DNA of 64,000 nucleotides, taken from the NCBI RefSeq assembly GCF_030323145.1, contig NZ_CP100470.1:1488001-1552000 (forward strand). Reading direction: 5' to 3'. Below the pieces are notes generated by a model, which saw only the letters and a list, made by a program, of their open reading frames with translations, ran no database searches and was not told the origin of the DNA. This DNA comes from Mesorhizobium sp. C432A (lineage in GTDB: Bacteria; Pseudomonadota; Alphaproteobacteria; Rhizobiales; Rhizobiaceae). How positions within the stretch are numbered: the first letter of the stretch is position 1; each line of letters opens with the position of its first letter. The translations under genes and the position numbers were made by a program. Positions 18,680-27,517 of the stretch are shown piece by piece.

Positions 18680-18785
18680 GGGCTGGCGGCCTTTCAGGGC
18701 TGATTGGAGAGCGTTGCCGGGCCGTAGCACATGAGGTCAGGAAATCAAGCCGGAAGCTCGATCAAGCCGGCGCCGGCAACGACGC

Positions 18786-20510
18786 TCAGCTGTTCTCGGG
18801 ATAGCCGGCGATGCCGGTGCGCGTGAGCTGCCAATGCACCTCGGCGATCTCCGAGGCCTTGAAGGCGAGCACGATCTGGCGGCTGCGGCGCGGGCCGCCA
18901 AGGCCGGCGAAATAGATCGATTCCTCGACCTCCGGCACCACTTCGGTGCAGGTGAACACCCAGGTGTCGGCCTGGTCGGCGGTCAGCACCAGGCGGTCAT
19001 GCTCGTCCTGCAAAAGGTTGATATCAGGGTGGATGTGGAAGCGCACCACGACGAAGTCGCGGCCATTGTTGCGGATCGCCGCACCGCCCGGGCGGAGGAA
19101 GCGATCCCTGCCGGCGAGCACATTGCCCTCGCTCGACAGTTTCAGCTCGCGCTCATGCAGGAAGCCAAAGCGCTGCATATAGCCGTCATGGCGGGCGATG
19201 AAGCCTTGCGTGCCCTTCTGGTCGATGCGCTTGCAAGGCACATGCTGCGGGCCGCCGAGCAAGGGTGAGCCGAGCAGGTCGTTGACGCGCAGCGAATGGG
19301 AAAACCGCGCCGACGAAGTGTCGTTGATGGTGGCGGTCGAATGCGCCGCGGTGGCACGGGCCAGCGGCCGGAACTCGGCGGCGCCATAGGTGTCGATGCC
19401 GGCATTGACGATATAATGCTGGCGGCCGGACGAGAGTTCGAAGGCCAGGCACCCGGCATGCGCGGCGTTGGACACATCGACGGCCGGCGACGGGCCGGTA
19501 TCGGCAATCACCGTAACGCCGCCCATACACAGCCGCTCATAGCCGGAATGCGGCGCGTGCAGCAGCGGCGCGCCGGCGGTGTCGTCGTGGCGCAAGATGG
19601 TGGCAATGCGGTCGTGGATGGTCGCGCCCATGCCGTTGAAGCGGGCCAGGCTGCCATCCTGATGGCGGAAGAAACGGAGCGCCGGCAGCATGCGGTCGAT
19701 GGCGCCCATCAGGGCTGCCGGTGGCGTTTCGGCCTGATTGGCATAGGTCTGACGCAGCGGCAGGAGATCGGCGAGCAGTTCGAGCACCGCCATCGGGTTG
19801 CGCGAAATATGGCCGCCATCGGGAAGGATCTGGCGGTCGAGTTCTTCCGCCAGGTTGCGGGTGGCGCCGCGCAGTGCGGAGGCCGGCGCCGGCAGCGACA
19901 GCGCGGCGAAGGCAAGCGCGATGCGAGCGCGCAGCCTGTCCTTGCCGTCCGGCATTTCGCGCGCCATCGAGCGGAGATAGCGGATCTGCACGGCGAGCGA
20001 TTTCAGGAAGGCGCGATAGAACGGAAATTCGGCCCCTTGTAGGACAACCGACGAGTGTTGCAACCAGGCAATGACGCGCTTGGCGGTGGTGCCGGGCTCC
20101 CAGGCTATGCCGGAAATCTGGTTGCCATGCATGGCGACCCAGTCGGAGACAAGCGCGCGTGCATTGGCGGCGGCCAGCTCGGTGCCGGCGGCGCGCATAT
20201 GGCGCAGCCAACGAAAGCCGTGCAGCGTCTTCACCCAGCCGCGATTGGCGACATCGATCTGGAATGGCGATTTGCCGCCGGTCTCGACGAGGTGTCCCGA
20301 CAGCGGATAGCGGCCATAGTAGATCTCGAGCGCGATCTGCGGATCGGCGAGCCTGAGGTCGGGCGGTGCAATCAGGACGCGTTCGGGCGTGCGCCCGGAA
20401 TAGCGCCAGCGATAGACTGGCCCTGCGCGAAGGCGCCGGCGCGTCTTGCGCCAAAACTCCTTAGCGACAAGCGTCCACAGACGTGTCGTGCTGCCGGCAG
20501 CCAGTGCCAA
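18786..20510 (-). CDS. Heparinase II/III-family protein
   Basis: 574 residues, probably starting at a TTG (20510-20508) because a perfect AGGAGG lies at 20515-20520, four bases away. An N-terminal alpha-helical toroid-like region (about residues 60-300) is followed by the heparinase II/III C-terminal beta domain, with AHAGCLAFELSSGRQHYIVN and HSTATINDTSSARFS (about residues 340-400). No signal peptide is visible. The gene has a conserved place between rsmB and purH in Rhizobiales, but to my knowledge its substrate is unknown; an acidic polysaccharide lyase role is inferred. purH begins 107 bp downstream, so the two may be co-transcribed. Confidence 0.85.
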   Translation of the reverse strand: MALAAGSTTRLWTLVAKEFWRKTRRRLRAGPVYRWRYSGRTPERVLIAPPDLRLADPQIALEIYYGRYPLSGHLVETGGKSPFQIDVANRGWVKTLHGFRWLRHMRAAGTELAAANARALVSDWVAMHGNQISGIAWEPGTTAKRVIAWLQHSSVVLQGAEFPFYRAFLKSLAVQIRYLRSMAREMPDGKDRLRARIALAFAALSLPAPASALRGATRNLAEELDRQILPDGGHISRNPMAVLELLADLLPLRQTYANQAETPPAALMGAIDRMLPALRFFRHQDGSLARFNGMGATIHDRIATILRHDDTAGAPLLHAPHSGYERLCMGGVTVIADTGPSPAVDVSNAAHAGCLAFELSSGRQHYIVNAGIDTYGAAEFRPLARATAAHSTATINDTSSARFSHSLRVNDLLGSPLLGGPQHVPCKRIDQKGTQGFIARHDGYMQRFGFLHERELKLSSEGNVLAGRDRFLRPGGAAIRNNGRDFVVVRFHIHPDINLLQDEHDRLVLTADQADTWVFTCTEVVPEVEESIYFAGLGGPRRSRQIVLAFKASEIAEVHWQLTRTGIAGYPENS

Positions 20511-20726
20511 AACCCCTCCTCGTCGCCTGGAGATAGAGCATGCTGTCGCCCGAAAACCGCGTCACACTTTTCGGCATCATGTTCCGGTACCCCAGCGAAG
20601 CTTATATGATTCAAGAACTTGTGCGAAGTCGAATTCCGCCGACGTGAAGCGCCTCACGCTGCCGGCCACCGACCCGCCCCGAAAAAAGTCAAGCGCTTCG
20701 CGGGTTTATGCCCGGCAATCCGGCAC

Positions 20727-21584
20727 TCACTTGCGGTTGTGGCGAGACCGAAATTCGCTGGGCGAACAGTTTTCCCGGTCGCGAAACAGACGGGAGAAAT
20801 AGAAGGCGTCGTGGATGCCGACGGCGGCCGCAATGGACTCGATGGGCGAATCGGAGGCGGCCAGCATCTGTTTGGCGCGGTCGAGCCTCGTGCGCAGTTG
20901 GAAGGCCTTGGGCGACATGCCGGCTGCCCGCGCAAATCTGCGCCGCAAGGTTGCCGGCGACATCGAGAATTTCGCGGCGAAGGCATCGAGATCGACCGGG
21001 TCGCACGCGCAGCGGCGCAATTCGTCGACGATGGGCTGCATGTCGGCGGCATCCTGGAGGCTGTGGTTTCGTTGACGGCTGTTCCAATCCATTGCCTGGC
21101 GGGCAGCACGCACGACGATGCGATGCATCGTGGCGGCGGCTTCTGCCTGGCTCAGCATCGTATCGAGCGACAGCTCACCATGCAGCCTGTCGAACAGCCG
21201 CTGCATTTTGCCGAGGTCGCGCAAGGGGACGACAGGGGCGTCCTCGGCAATCAGCCGCAGCCGGGTGAAATCGCGTATCAAGGCGCCGTCGAAGAGCGCC
21301 CAGCGTTCGAGCCAGCCCGATGCGTCCGGCCCGTAGGAATGCATCCTCCCGGGAAGCAGCCAGAACAGGGCCGGCGCTTGGATCGTCTGCATGCCGGCAG
21401 TCCTGGTTTCAAGCCAGCCTTGACCGTTCTCAATCAGCACCACGGCGAATTCCGGCAATTTGCGCGCTTGGATCGCCTGCGTGACGCGATGCCGACCAAT
21501 CCCTGTAACCGACAGGCCGCCGGCCGCGGCCGGTGCGGATCTGTAGAGTGCGTAAGAGAGATCGTTCATGAGCGAAAAGTCCAT
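20727..21584 (-). CDS. AraC-family transcriptional regulator
   Basis: 285 residues from the ATG at 21584; a second in-frame ATG at 21569 is possible and would free the GTCCATGG repeats for promoter use. The C-terminal ~100 residues carry two helix-turn-helix units: LDAFAAKFSMSPATLRRRFA and SIAAAVGIHDAFYFSRLFRD. The N-terminal part, with APALFWLLPGRMHSYGP, looks like a cupin-type effector domain. Divergent from the phytanoyl-CoA dioxygenase-like gene, which it probably activates. The pair interrupts the otherwise conserved rsmB-heparinase-purH order. Confidence 0.9.
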   Translation of the reverse strand: MDFSLMNDLSYALYRSAPAAAGGLSVTGIGRHRVTQAIQARKLPEFAVVLIENGQGWLETRTAGMQTIQAPALFWLLPGRMHSYGPDASGWLERWALFDGALIRDFTRLRLIAEDAPVVPLRDLGKMQRLFDRLHGELSLDTMLSQAEAAATMHRIVVRAARQAMDWNSRQRNHSLQDAADMQPIVDELRRCACDPVDLDAFAAKFSMSPATLRRRFARAAGMSPKAFQLRTRLDRAKQMLAASDSPIESIAAAVGIHDAFYFSRLFRDRENCSPSEFRSRHNRK

Positions 21585-21603
21585 GGCTTCGTTCCGTCCA
21601 TGG
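21579..21603. promoter_or_regulatory. Direct repeat in the AraC/PhyH divergent promoter region
   Basis: GTCCATGG occurs at 21579-21586 and again at 21596-21603, 17 bp apart. Direct half-sites on one helical face are typical of AraC-family operators. The first copy contains the ATG at 21584, so the regulatory reading works best if the regulator starts at 21569. CCATGG is itself palindromic and short, so chance is possible. Confidence 0.3.
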
Positions 21604-21662
21604 GCGAGTGTGCAAACAGTATGGCATTTCCAGCTAAGGATGGAAAATCGCAGGTGGCTGAA

Positions 21663-22595
21663 ATGTCTAGCTCAACAGGTGGCATGCAACGACGGAGTCC
21701 TGTTGCGTCAATCGATCTGAACGCCAACGGCAAGACATTATCGATGGCGCCGAACCGGTTGGGTCATCTCGTGCCGACCGACGCCGGGATCGGCATCGAT
21801 GCCATTCGAGGCCTCCTTGCCGAGCAAGGCTATGTCTGGCTGAAAGGTATGCTGCCGCGCCGCGACGTCATGGATTTTCGCGGCTGGGTGTTTTCGTATC
21901 TGGCCGACACCGGCTTGCTGCAGCCCGGGTCCGATCCCGCGCTTGGCCTGGCGGCCGGCACGTTCGACCGTCAGCTCGCCGATCGCCGGTTGATGGCGCT
22001 GGTTCGCTCCACCGCCTATGAAGGGTTCTGCGCACAGCCCCTGATGGCTCGGCTAATGGATGCGTTCGTCGGCGGGCTGTCCTATTTGCACAAGCGCAAG
22101 ATCATGCGTTTCACCCAACCGGGCACCACTGTGGCGACGCCGGCGCATTACGACCTCGTCTATCTGCGCGGCGGCACTAGCCGCATCGTCACTGCCTGGA
22201 TCCCGATCGGCGACGTTCCCGTCGACATGGGCGGCCTGGTCTATCTCGAGGGATCGCACGCCATCGGCCTCGACATGGAGGCCCGGTTCGCCAGGGACAA
22301 TGCCGGGCTGAGCCCGCAGGAGCGCATCAGCGCCTACAACAGGAACATGAGCGAGGGCGGCTGGGTGTCGAAGGACCTGCCCGACATGGCGGAGCGGTTC
22401 GATACACGCTGGCTGATCGCGGATTTCGAGGCCGGCGATGTCGTCCTCCACTCGCCCTACATGATCCACGCCTCGACAACCAACCAGAGCGCGGAGGGGC
22501 GTATCCGGCTCTCCACCGATATCCGCTACCAGAATATCGATGATGAGATCGATGCAAGGTGGGGGAAGCACTGGTCCTTGGACGACATGCTTTAG
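21663..22595 (+). CDS. Phytanoyl-CoA dioxygenase (PhyH)-family Fe(II)/2-oxoglutarate oxygenase
   Basis: 310 residues from the ATG at 21663, which follows AGGTGG; an ATG at 21621 lacks such a site. Iron ligands are H162-x-D164 in TPAHYDLVYLRGG and H269 in SPYMIHASTTN; the Arg in RIRLSTDIRYQ (about residue 281) would bind 2-oxoglutarate. These enzymes hydroxylate small molecules; the substrate is unknown. WIPIGDVPVDMGGLVYLEGS is a conserved core segment. Divergent from the AraC regulator, suggesting substrate-induced expression of a catabolic or modifying oxygenase. Convergent with rsmB. Confidence 0.88.
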   Translation: MSSSTGGMQRRSPVASIDLNANGKTLSMAPNRLGHLVPTDAGIGIDAIRGLLAEQGYVWLKGMLPRRDVMDFRGWVFSYLADTGLLQPGSDPALGLAAGTFDRQLADRRLMALVRSTAYEGFCAQPLMARLMDAFVGGLSYLHKRKIMRFTQPGTTVATPAHYDLVYLRGGTSRIVTAWIPIGDVPVDMGGLVYLEGSHAIGLDMEARFARDNAGLSPQERISAYNRNMSEGGWVSKDLPDMAERFDTRWLIADFEAGDVVLHSPYMIHASTTNQSAEGRIRLSTDIRYQNIDDEIDARWGKHWSLDDML

Positions 22596-22614
22596 GCATG
22601 TCGTCGCGTCGGAG

Positions 22615-23994
22615 TCAGGCCAGTCGTCGCATGCGGGCGGCGAAGAAGCCGTCCAGGCCGGAAACCCCTGGCGAACCAAGGTCAAGATCGGCGGGTGTGG
22701 TGCGCAGCGTGCCTTGCGGGGTCAGGAAGGCGTCGATGCCGGCGATTTCGCCGGGCTGCAGCGGATCGTCGGCGACGGTCTTGCTGCCGGCCAGAAAGGC
22801 GCGATACAGATCCTCGCCTTCGATCGGGTCCAGCGAACAGTTGGAAAAAACAATCCGGCCGCCCGGTTTGACCAAAGTGACGGCGCGGGCGAGCAGCTTT
22901 GCTTGCAGATCGGCTAGCTTTTCGACGTCGGCTGCCGTCTTGGTCCATGGCACGTCCGGGTGGCGCCGAACCGTGCCGGTGGAAGAGCAGGGCGCGTCGA
23001 GCAGGACGGCGTCGAAAAGCTCCGCCGGCTGGTATTTCAGCAGATCGGCCTGCACGATCTCGGCGGACAGCCCAAGCCGTTCGAGGTTCTGCGTCAGCCG
23101 CGCCAGCCGGTTCTTCGAGGTGTCCAAGGCGGTGACTTTGGCGCCGGCAAGGATAAGCTGAGCGGTCTTGCCGCCGGGGGCGGCGCAGAGGTCGGCGACG
23201 CGTAATCCTTTGACATCGCCGAACAGCCGCGCCGGAAAACTGGCGGCGGCGTCCTGGACCCACCATGCGCCTTCGCTGAAGCCCGGCAGTTCGGTGACGG
23301 AGGCGCTGAGCTTTTCCACTCGCACCGTGCCGGTCGGCAGCACGATGCCGCCGAGCTTTTCGGCCCACAATTCGGGATCGGCCTTGACCGTGAAATCCAC
23401 CGGCGCCTCAACGCGATGCGCCGCCAGGATCTGTCTGGTCATCTCGGCGCCATAGGCAGCCTTCAGCCGGTCGGAGAACCATTTTGGCGCCTCATCGGTG
23501 GCGGCAAGAGCGGCAGGCAGTTCGGTCTCCTTGGCGCGCGCCAAAGTGCGCAGCACGCCGTTGACGAGGCCGGAAAAGCGCTGCGTGCGTGGGTCCGACT
23601 TGGCGTGGGTCACAGCCAAATCGACGGCGGCGCTGTCGGGGATGTCGAGGAACAGGATCTGCGCCGCCGCAACATGCAGGATGTGCAACAAAGCTGTGGC
23701 GTTGGGCGGCAGCGGCTTTTCAAGGCGGCGGGCGAGGAGCCCGGCAATGGTCATGCGGTAGCGCAGCGCGGTCACCAGTATGGCGCGCACCAGGCCGCGG
23801 TCGCGCAGGTCGAGCACTTTGTATTGCGGATGGCCGTTCTCGTGGTCGGTCAGCCCGTCGAGCGGCGTCTTGGCGTCGATAACGGCGGACAGGAGCCGCG
23901 CCGCTGCCTTGCGCGCGGCGAGGCCGGCGACGAATTCGTCCGAGCTGTTTTCGCGAACGCCTGAATGTGCGAGCCGGGGTTTGGCGCCGCTCAC
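22615..23994 (-). CDS. rsmB: 16S rRNA m5C967 methyltransferase RsmB (Sun)
   Basis: 459 residues if translation starts at the GTG at 23994, whose GTGA overlaps the htpX stop codon by four bases; this coupling is the reason for choosing it. The N-terminal NusB-like domain starts [17 protein letters not shown]. The methyltransferase domain has [14 protein letters not shown] for [21 protein letters not shown] with the first conserved Cys and [12 protein letters not shown] with the second. The enzyme methylates C967 of 16S rRNA. The N-terminal ~25 residues are poorly conserved. It forms an operon with htpX. Confidence 0.93.
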   Translation of the reverse strand: MSGAKPRLAHSGVRENSSDEFVAGLAARKAAARLLSAVIDAKTPLDGLTDHENGHPQYKVLDLRDRGLVRAILVTALRYRMTIAGLLARRLEKPLPPNATALLHILHVAAAQILFLDIPDSAAVDLAVTHAKSDPRTQRFSGLVNGVLRTLARAKETELPAALAATDEAPKWFSDRLKAAYGAEMTRQILAAHRVEAPVDFTVKADPELWAEKLGGIVLPTGTVRVEKLSASVTELPGFSEGAWWVQDAAASFPARLFGDVKGLRVADLCAAPGGKTAQLILAGAKVTALDTSKNRLARLTQNLERLGLSAEIVQADLLKYQPAELFDAVLLDAPCSSTGTVRRHPDVPWTKTAADVEKLADLQAKLLARAVTLVKPGGRIVFSNCSLDPIEGEDLYRAFLAGSKTVADDPLQPGEIAGIDAFLTPQGTLRTTPADLDLGSPGVSGLDGFFAARMRRLA

Positions 23995-25016
23995 GACCAC
24001 GGACCTTTGGGTCCGGTCGGGTTGCGGCCCCACGGATTGGCTTTCGGCTTGGCCGGTTTGGTCGGCGGCGTGGGCCGTGCTGCCTTGCCCCACGGACCTT
24101 GCTCGGCATCGGCCGGCAATTCTTCGATCGGCTCTGGCGTCGGCGCCTGGCGCGGCGCCGGCTGGCGGCCTGCCATGTCGCGCGCCATCGCCTGCAGCGC
24201 GGCGATGCGGTTGTCGGTGTTCGGGTGGGTCGAAAACAGGCTGTCCATGCGCTCGCCGTGAAGAGGATTGATGATGAAGAGATGCGCGGTCGCGGGATTG
24301 CGTTCGGCATCCGGGTTGCGGATGCGTTCGGCGCCGCGGGCGATCTTGTCAAGCGCCGATGCCAGCCAAAGCGGATTTCCAACGATTTCGGCGCCGCGCC
24401 GGTCGGCCTCGTATTCGCGGGTGCGGCTGACCGCCATCTGCACGATCATGGCGGCGAAGGGCGCGACAAGCATCGCCACCAGCACGCCGACAAAGCCGAA
24501 CGGGTTGTTGTTGTCGCGGCTGCCGCCGAAGAAGAAGGCGAAATTGCCGAGCATCGAGATGGCGCCGGCGAGTGTCGCGACAATGGTCATGGTCAGCGTG
24601 TCGCGATGCTGGATGTGGGCCAGCTCATGCGCCATGACTGCCGCCACCTCCTCATGCGAAAGGCGCTCCAGCAGCCCGGTCGAGGCCGCGACCGCGGCGT
24701 TCTCTGGATTGCGGCCGGTGGCGAAGGCGTTCGGCTGCGGATTGTCGATCAGATAGGTCTTGGGCATCGGCAGGCCGGCCTGCTTGGCCAGCGCCTCGAC
24801 GATGGCGTGGAATTCGGGTGCGTTCCTGGCATCGACCTCGACGGCGCGGTTCATCGACAGCACCATCTTGTCGGCATTCCAGTAGCTGAACAGATTGGTG
24901 CCCGCGGCGACCAGGAAGGCGATCATCATGCCGCCGGTGCCGCCGATCAGAAAACCGACGCCCATGAACAGCGCCGTCATCGCGGCCAGGAGCATGGTGG
25001 TGCGTAGCGTGCTCAT
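23991..25016 (-). CDS. htpX: Membrane zinc metalloprotease HtpX
   Basis: 341 residues. Of two adjacent ATGs the second (25016) is six bases from GGGAG, so it is preferred. [19 protein letters not shown] is the first membrane span. [13 protein letters not shown] near residues 127-139 is the HExxH motif, and [15 protein letters not shown] gives the third ligand. Two further spans follow the motif. M48 protease for quality control of inner-membrane proteins. The last ~60 residues are Pro/Lys rich and low in complexity, an extension common in rhizobial HtpX. Its TGA overlaps the rsmB start. Confidence 0.95.
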   Translation of the reverse strand: MSTLRTTMLLAAMTALFMGVGFLIGGTGGMMIAFLVAAGTNLFSYWNADKMVLSMNRAVEVDARNAPEFHAIVEALAKQAGLPMPKTYLIDNPQPNAFATGRNPENAAVAASTGLLERLSHEEVAAVMAHELAHIQHRDTLTMTIVATLAGAISMLGNFAFFFGGSRDNNNPFGFVGVLVAMLVAPFAAMIVQMAVSRTREYEADRRGAEIVGNPLWLASALDKIARGAERIRNPDAERNPATAHLFIINPLHGERMDSLFSTHPNTDNRIAALQAMARDMAGRQPAPRQAPTPEPIEELPADAEQGPWGKAARPTPPTKPAKPKANPWGRNPTGPKGPWS

Positions 25017-25121
25017 CATCTGCTCCCTGTGCGGCCGTGGCAAAAAAAGGTCGATCGGGGTGAACTCATGGCTATATGATGGGAAACGCCGCCCTTCGTT
25101 TCAATCCGCCCGGACTATCGC

Positions 25122-25328
25122 ATGACCGACCAACCCAGCAAAGCTGATGCCGACCGGGAGAAGGACCTGACGCCGGCGGCCAGCCGGGCGCTGGCTGAAG
25201 CCGAGGCGCGCCGTGAAGCGTATCGCCAGAAGGAAGCTGCGTTGCCGAAGGAAATCGGCGGCCGCGGCGGCAAGGAACCCGGCCGCTACGGCGACTGGGA
25301 AGTGAAGGGACTGGCTAGCGATTTCTAG
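25122..25328 (+). CDS. DUF1674 / SDHAF4-like succinate dehydrogenase assembly factor
   Basis: 68 residues. The C-terminus GGKEPGRYGDWEVKGLASDF matches the conserved end of DUF1674 and mitochondrial SDHAF4 (pattern G-x-E-P-x-RYGDWE-x-KG-x3-DF), which protects the flavinated succinate dehydrogenase subunit during complex assembly. The N-terminal half is charged and helical. Divergent from htpX and followed by the repeat region at 25336. Confidence 0.85.
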   Translation: MTDQPSKADADREKDLTPAASRALAEAEARREAYRQKEAALPKEIGGRGGKEPGRYGDWEVKGLASDF

Positions 25329-25335
25329 GGGTTCA

Positions 25336-25414
25336 GGAACGGAAGAACTGGGGAACTGGTGAACTGAAGAGTTGAAGAAAAAGGCGCATAGCAGTCCTCC
25401 AGTCCTCCAGTTCC
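25336..25414. repeat. Inverted arms of tandem 8-nt units
   Basis: The left arm (25336-25377) is built of octamers close to GGAACTGG: GGAACGGA, AGAACTGG, GGAACTGG, TGAACTGA, AGAGTTGA. The right arm (25392-25414), read on the other strand, is GAGGAACT, GGAGGACT, GGAGGACT. The arms can pair as a long imperfect hairpin with an A-rich loop. It fills the space between two convergent genes and could serve as a bidirectional terminator. The architecture resembles the heptamer element at 62149-62241. Confidence 0.6.
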
Positions 25415-26080
25415 TCAGGCCGCGCTGCGCTGTGCCCCCAGCGTCATCCAGCCGCTGTCATCGATGGCGATGGAGACGGTTTCGTAGCCGCCAATCGAGT
25501 TGTGCTGAGTCGTCATTGGATGCTGGTGAGTGGCGCTGATCACCATCACCGACGCGCCCGCTGCTTCCGCCGCCGCGATACCGGCCGGTGCGTCCTCGAA
25601 GACCAGACAGTCGCCGATATCGACGCCGAGCCGTTTTGCCGCCAGCAGGAAACAGTCGGGCGCCGGCTTGCCGTGCGACACATCCTCGGCCGCGACCACC
25701 AAGGCGGGAACCGGGATGCCGGCGGCCCGCATGCGCAGCAGCGCCAACGGGCGCGGCGCCGAGGTGACGATCGCCCAGCGCTCTGGCGGCAAAGCGTTGA
25801 GGAACGGCACGGCGCCGGCGATCGGCAGCACGCCTTCGACATCGTCCGACTCGGCCTGCAACAGCACAAACGCCTCATGAACAGGGTCGAGGCCGGGAAG
25901 CGCCAGCCTGGTGATGGTCTCGACCGCCCGCACGCCATGGATCGTCGGCAGGAAGGCTTCGACGTCGAGACCGTGCTTAAGCGCCCACGCCGCCCAGACG
26001 CGCTCGGCCGAGGCGATCGAATTGAGCACCGTGCCATCCATATCGAACAGGAACGCGGCGAATTTTCTGCCTGCAAACAT
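25415..26080 (-). CDS. HAD-superfamily sugar-phosphatase-like hydrolase
   Basis: 221 residues, subfamily IA. FAAFLFDMDGTVLNS holds the nucleophile Asp13 and acid/base Asp15. IVTSAPRPLALLRMRAAGIP supplies the motif II Ser/Thr, HGKPAPDCFLLAAKRLG the motif III Lys, and CLVFEDAPAGIAAAEAAG the acidic motif IV. This pattern and length are typical of small sugar-phosphate phosphatases such as YfbT. The ATG at 26080 starts directly before the catalytic strand and is preceded by GGAAA. Divergent from the transglutaminase-like gene. Confidence 0.88.
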   Translation of the reverse strand: MFAGRKFAAFLFDMDGTVLNSIASAERVWAAWALKHGLDVEAFLPTIHGVRAVETITRLALPGLDPVHEAFVLLQAESDDVEGVLPIAGAVPFLNALPPERWAIVTSAPRPLALLRMRAAGIPVPALVVAAEDVSHGKPAPDCFLLAAKRLGVDIGDCLVFEDAPAGIAAAEAAGASVMVISATHQHPMTTQHNSIGGYETVSIAIDDSGWMTLGAQRSAA

Positions 26081-26260
26081 CAGATTTTCCACGGGGTTAG
26101 GGATCGTTTCGGGAGGGTCGAAACATGTCGTGCGACCGTAACGTCGCCACGCCTGCCTGGGAAGCCGCGGGAGAGCCTTTTCGATAGTTCCAGGGAACCA
26201 TGGTCCCGCCTCTGGCGTTTTGAGCATACTGTTTTCCACGGGATCGAAGGGGCAATCATT

Positions 26261-27130
26261 GTGCTGATCCGGCTCGGCTACGAAATCGCCATTGAATGCG
26301 TCGGCGCCACGCCGGTCATCTCGCTGCTTGATATCCACAGGGATCGTCAGGCCGACATCAAACGGCAGACGCGCGTGCTGACGTCGCCTTCAGTGCCGAG
26401 CAAGGTCTATCACGATCTGTTCGGCAATACCTGCCGCCGCTTCACCGCACCCGCCGGCAGTTTCCGCATTCTCTATGACGCAGCCGTCGAGGACAGCGGG
26501 GAGCCTGACGCGGTCAACACGCTGGCCAGGGAAGTGCCGGTGGCGGAACTGCCGGACGATGTGCTCGGCTACCTCCTCGGCAGCCGCTATTGCGAGACCG
26601 ATCATCTGAGCAGTCTGGCCTGGCAGCTTTTCGGCCATGTTCCCTCCGGCTGGGCGCGGGTGCAGGCGATCGTCGACTATGTCCACAACCGGCTGTCCTT
26701 CGGCTATGGCTATGCGCGGTCGACGCGCACCGCAGCCCAAGCGCATGAGGAGCAGGTTGGTGTATGCCGCGACTTCGCCCATCTGGCGATCACGCTCTGC
26801 CGCTGCATGAACATCCCGGCCCGCTATGTGAACGGTTATCTCGGCGACATCGGCGTACCGGCCGACCCGGCGCCGATGGATTTTTCGGCCTGGATGGAAG
26901 TGTTCCTCGACGGCAAATGGTACACGTTCGACCCGCGTCATAATCGTCCGAGGATAGGCCGCGTCGTCATCGCGCGCGGTCGTGATGCCACGGACGTGCC
27001 ACTGCTGCACAGCTTCGGGCCGCATCAGCTCTCGCTGTTCAAGGTCTGGACCTACGAGCAGGAAGGCAATCTGTTCAACCCGCCCTATCACGGCGTCGAC
27101 AAGACGGTGAGCGCGCGGATGCTGGCGTGA
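26261..27130 (+). CDS. Transglutaminase-like family protein, catalytic His replaced
   Basis: 289 residues from a GTG at 26261, preceded by AAGGGG at good spacing. The N-terminal beta domain (about residues 1-125) resembles bacterial transglutaminase-like proteins. The papain-like core has QVGVCRDFAHLAITLCRCMN with Cys169. Where the His normally stands (HAWxEV), the protein reads FSAWMEVFLDGKWYTFDPRH, so Ser209 replaces His; the Asp of FDPRH is kept. I believe a rhizobial subgroup shares this, but have not verified it. Probably a cytoplasmic peptidase or amidase-like protein; activity uncertain. A hairpin at 27172 follows. Confidence 0.85.
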   Translation: MLIRLGYEIAIECVGATPVISLLDIHRDRQADIKRQTRVLTSPSVPSKVYHDLFGNTCRRFTAPAGSFRILYDAAVEDSGEPDAVNTLAREVPVAELPDDVLGYLLGSRYCETDHLSSLAWQLFGHVPSGWARVQAIVDYVHNRLSFGYGYARSTRTAAQAHEEQVGVCRDFAHLAITLCRCMNIPARYVNGYLGDIGVPADPAPMDFSAWMEVFLDGKWYTFDPRHNRPRIGRVVIARGRDATDVPLLHSFGPHQLSLFKVWTYEQEGNLFNPPYHGVDKTVSARMLA

Positions 27131-27171
27131 CCGGATTCTGATCCGCTTCGACACACAATCCGGAAATGGAA

Positions 27172-27205
27172 AAGGCCGCCGCTTCTTGACGAAGCCGGCG
27201 GCCTT
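27172..27205. terminator. Hairpin terminator between convergent units
   Basis: A 14-bp stem with one bulge (AAGGCCGCCGCTTC paired with GAAGCCGGCGGCCTT) and a TTGAC loop. On the reverse strand it is followed by TTCCATTT, giving a modest T run, so it could end the small reverse-strand ORF at 27271 as well as the transglutaminase transcript. Confidence 0.6.
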
Positions 27206-27270
27206 CCGTGTTTCCGTCCGTGGCGCGGCCAATGGCGGCGACCGAGGTCACCCGCCGCGCTTATCGCGCC

Positions 27271-27342
27271 TTAACGGGAAGACTGCTTCCCGAAAGTGCA
27301 ATCCGCTGAGGCCACGTTCTGGAAAACGAAATCACTCGACAT
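27271..27342 (-). CDS. Possible 23-residue small protein with near-perfect ribosome binding site
   Basis: The reverse strand reads AAAGGAGGTGATC, the full complement of the 16S rRNA 3' tail, then CG and ATG at 27342. From AGGAGG to ATG is the optimal 7 bp. The frame encodes MSSDFVFQNVASADCTFGKQ plus SSR, then TAA at 27271. A hairpin (27172-27205) lies downstream on the same strand, so the unit looks complete and independent. No known family is recognised. It has one Cys and a basic end, and no membrane span. Alternatives: a regulatory RNA, or chance resemblance of the opposite strand to a 16S rRNA tail. The region 27343-27517 upstream, shared with the divergent cyclopropane synthase, shows no clear promoter. 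Confidence 0.45.
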   Translation of the reverse strand: MSSDFVFQNVASADCTFGKQSSR

Positions 27343-27517
27343 CGGATCACCTCCTTTCGATTTGTTGAACACGTACAGATGATGGGGTGCGTTGCAGCAA
27401 AAAACAAGATGCCGATTTGAGATAGCTGGCGAGCCGCCTTTTGCGCCGGGTTGCGAAGAGCCGCGAGGGCGGGCAAAATCCATGCAAGGTGGATTGTCAG
27501 GACTCGGGAGGATTGCC

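Noticed and set aside
17066..18703. A 545-codon forward frame over purH
   Set aside because: Antisense shadow of purH with repetitive Gly/Asp/Arg composition.
25336..25414. Tandem 8-nt units as a CRISPR-like array
   Set aside because: Units are far too short, there are no spacers, and the orientation inverts in the middle.
27342..27357. Forward-strand GGATCACCTCCTTTC as a 16S rRNA 3' end fragment
   Set aside because: Only about 15 bp match and no further 16S or spacer sequence is present; the ribosome-binding-site reading on the other strand explains it better, though not with certainty.
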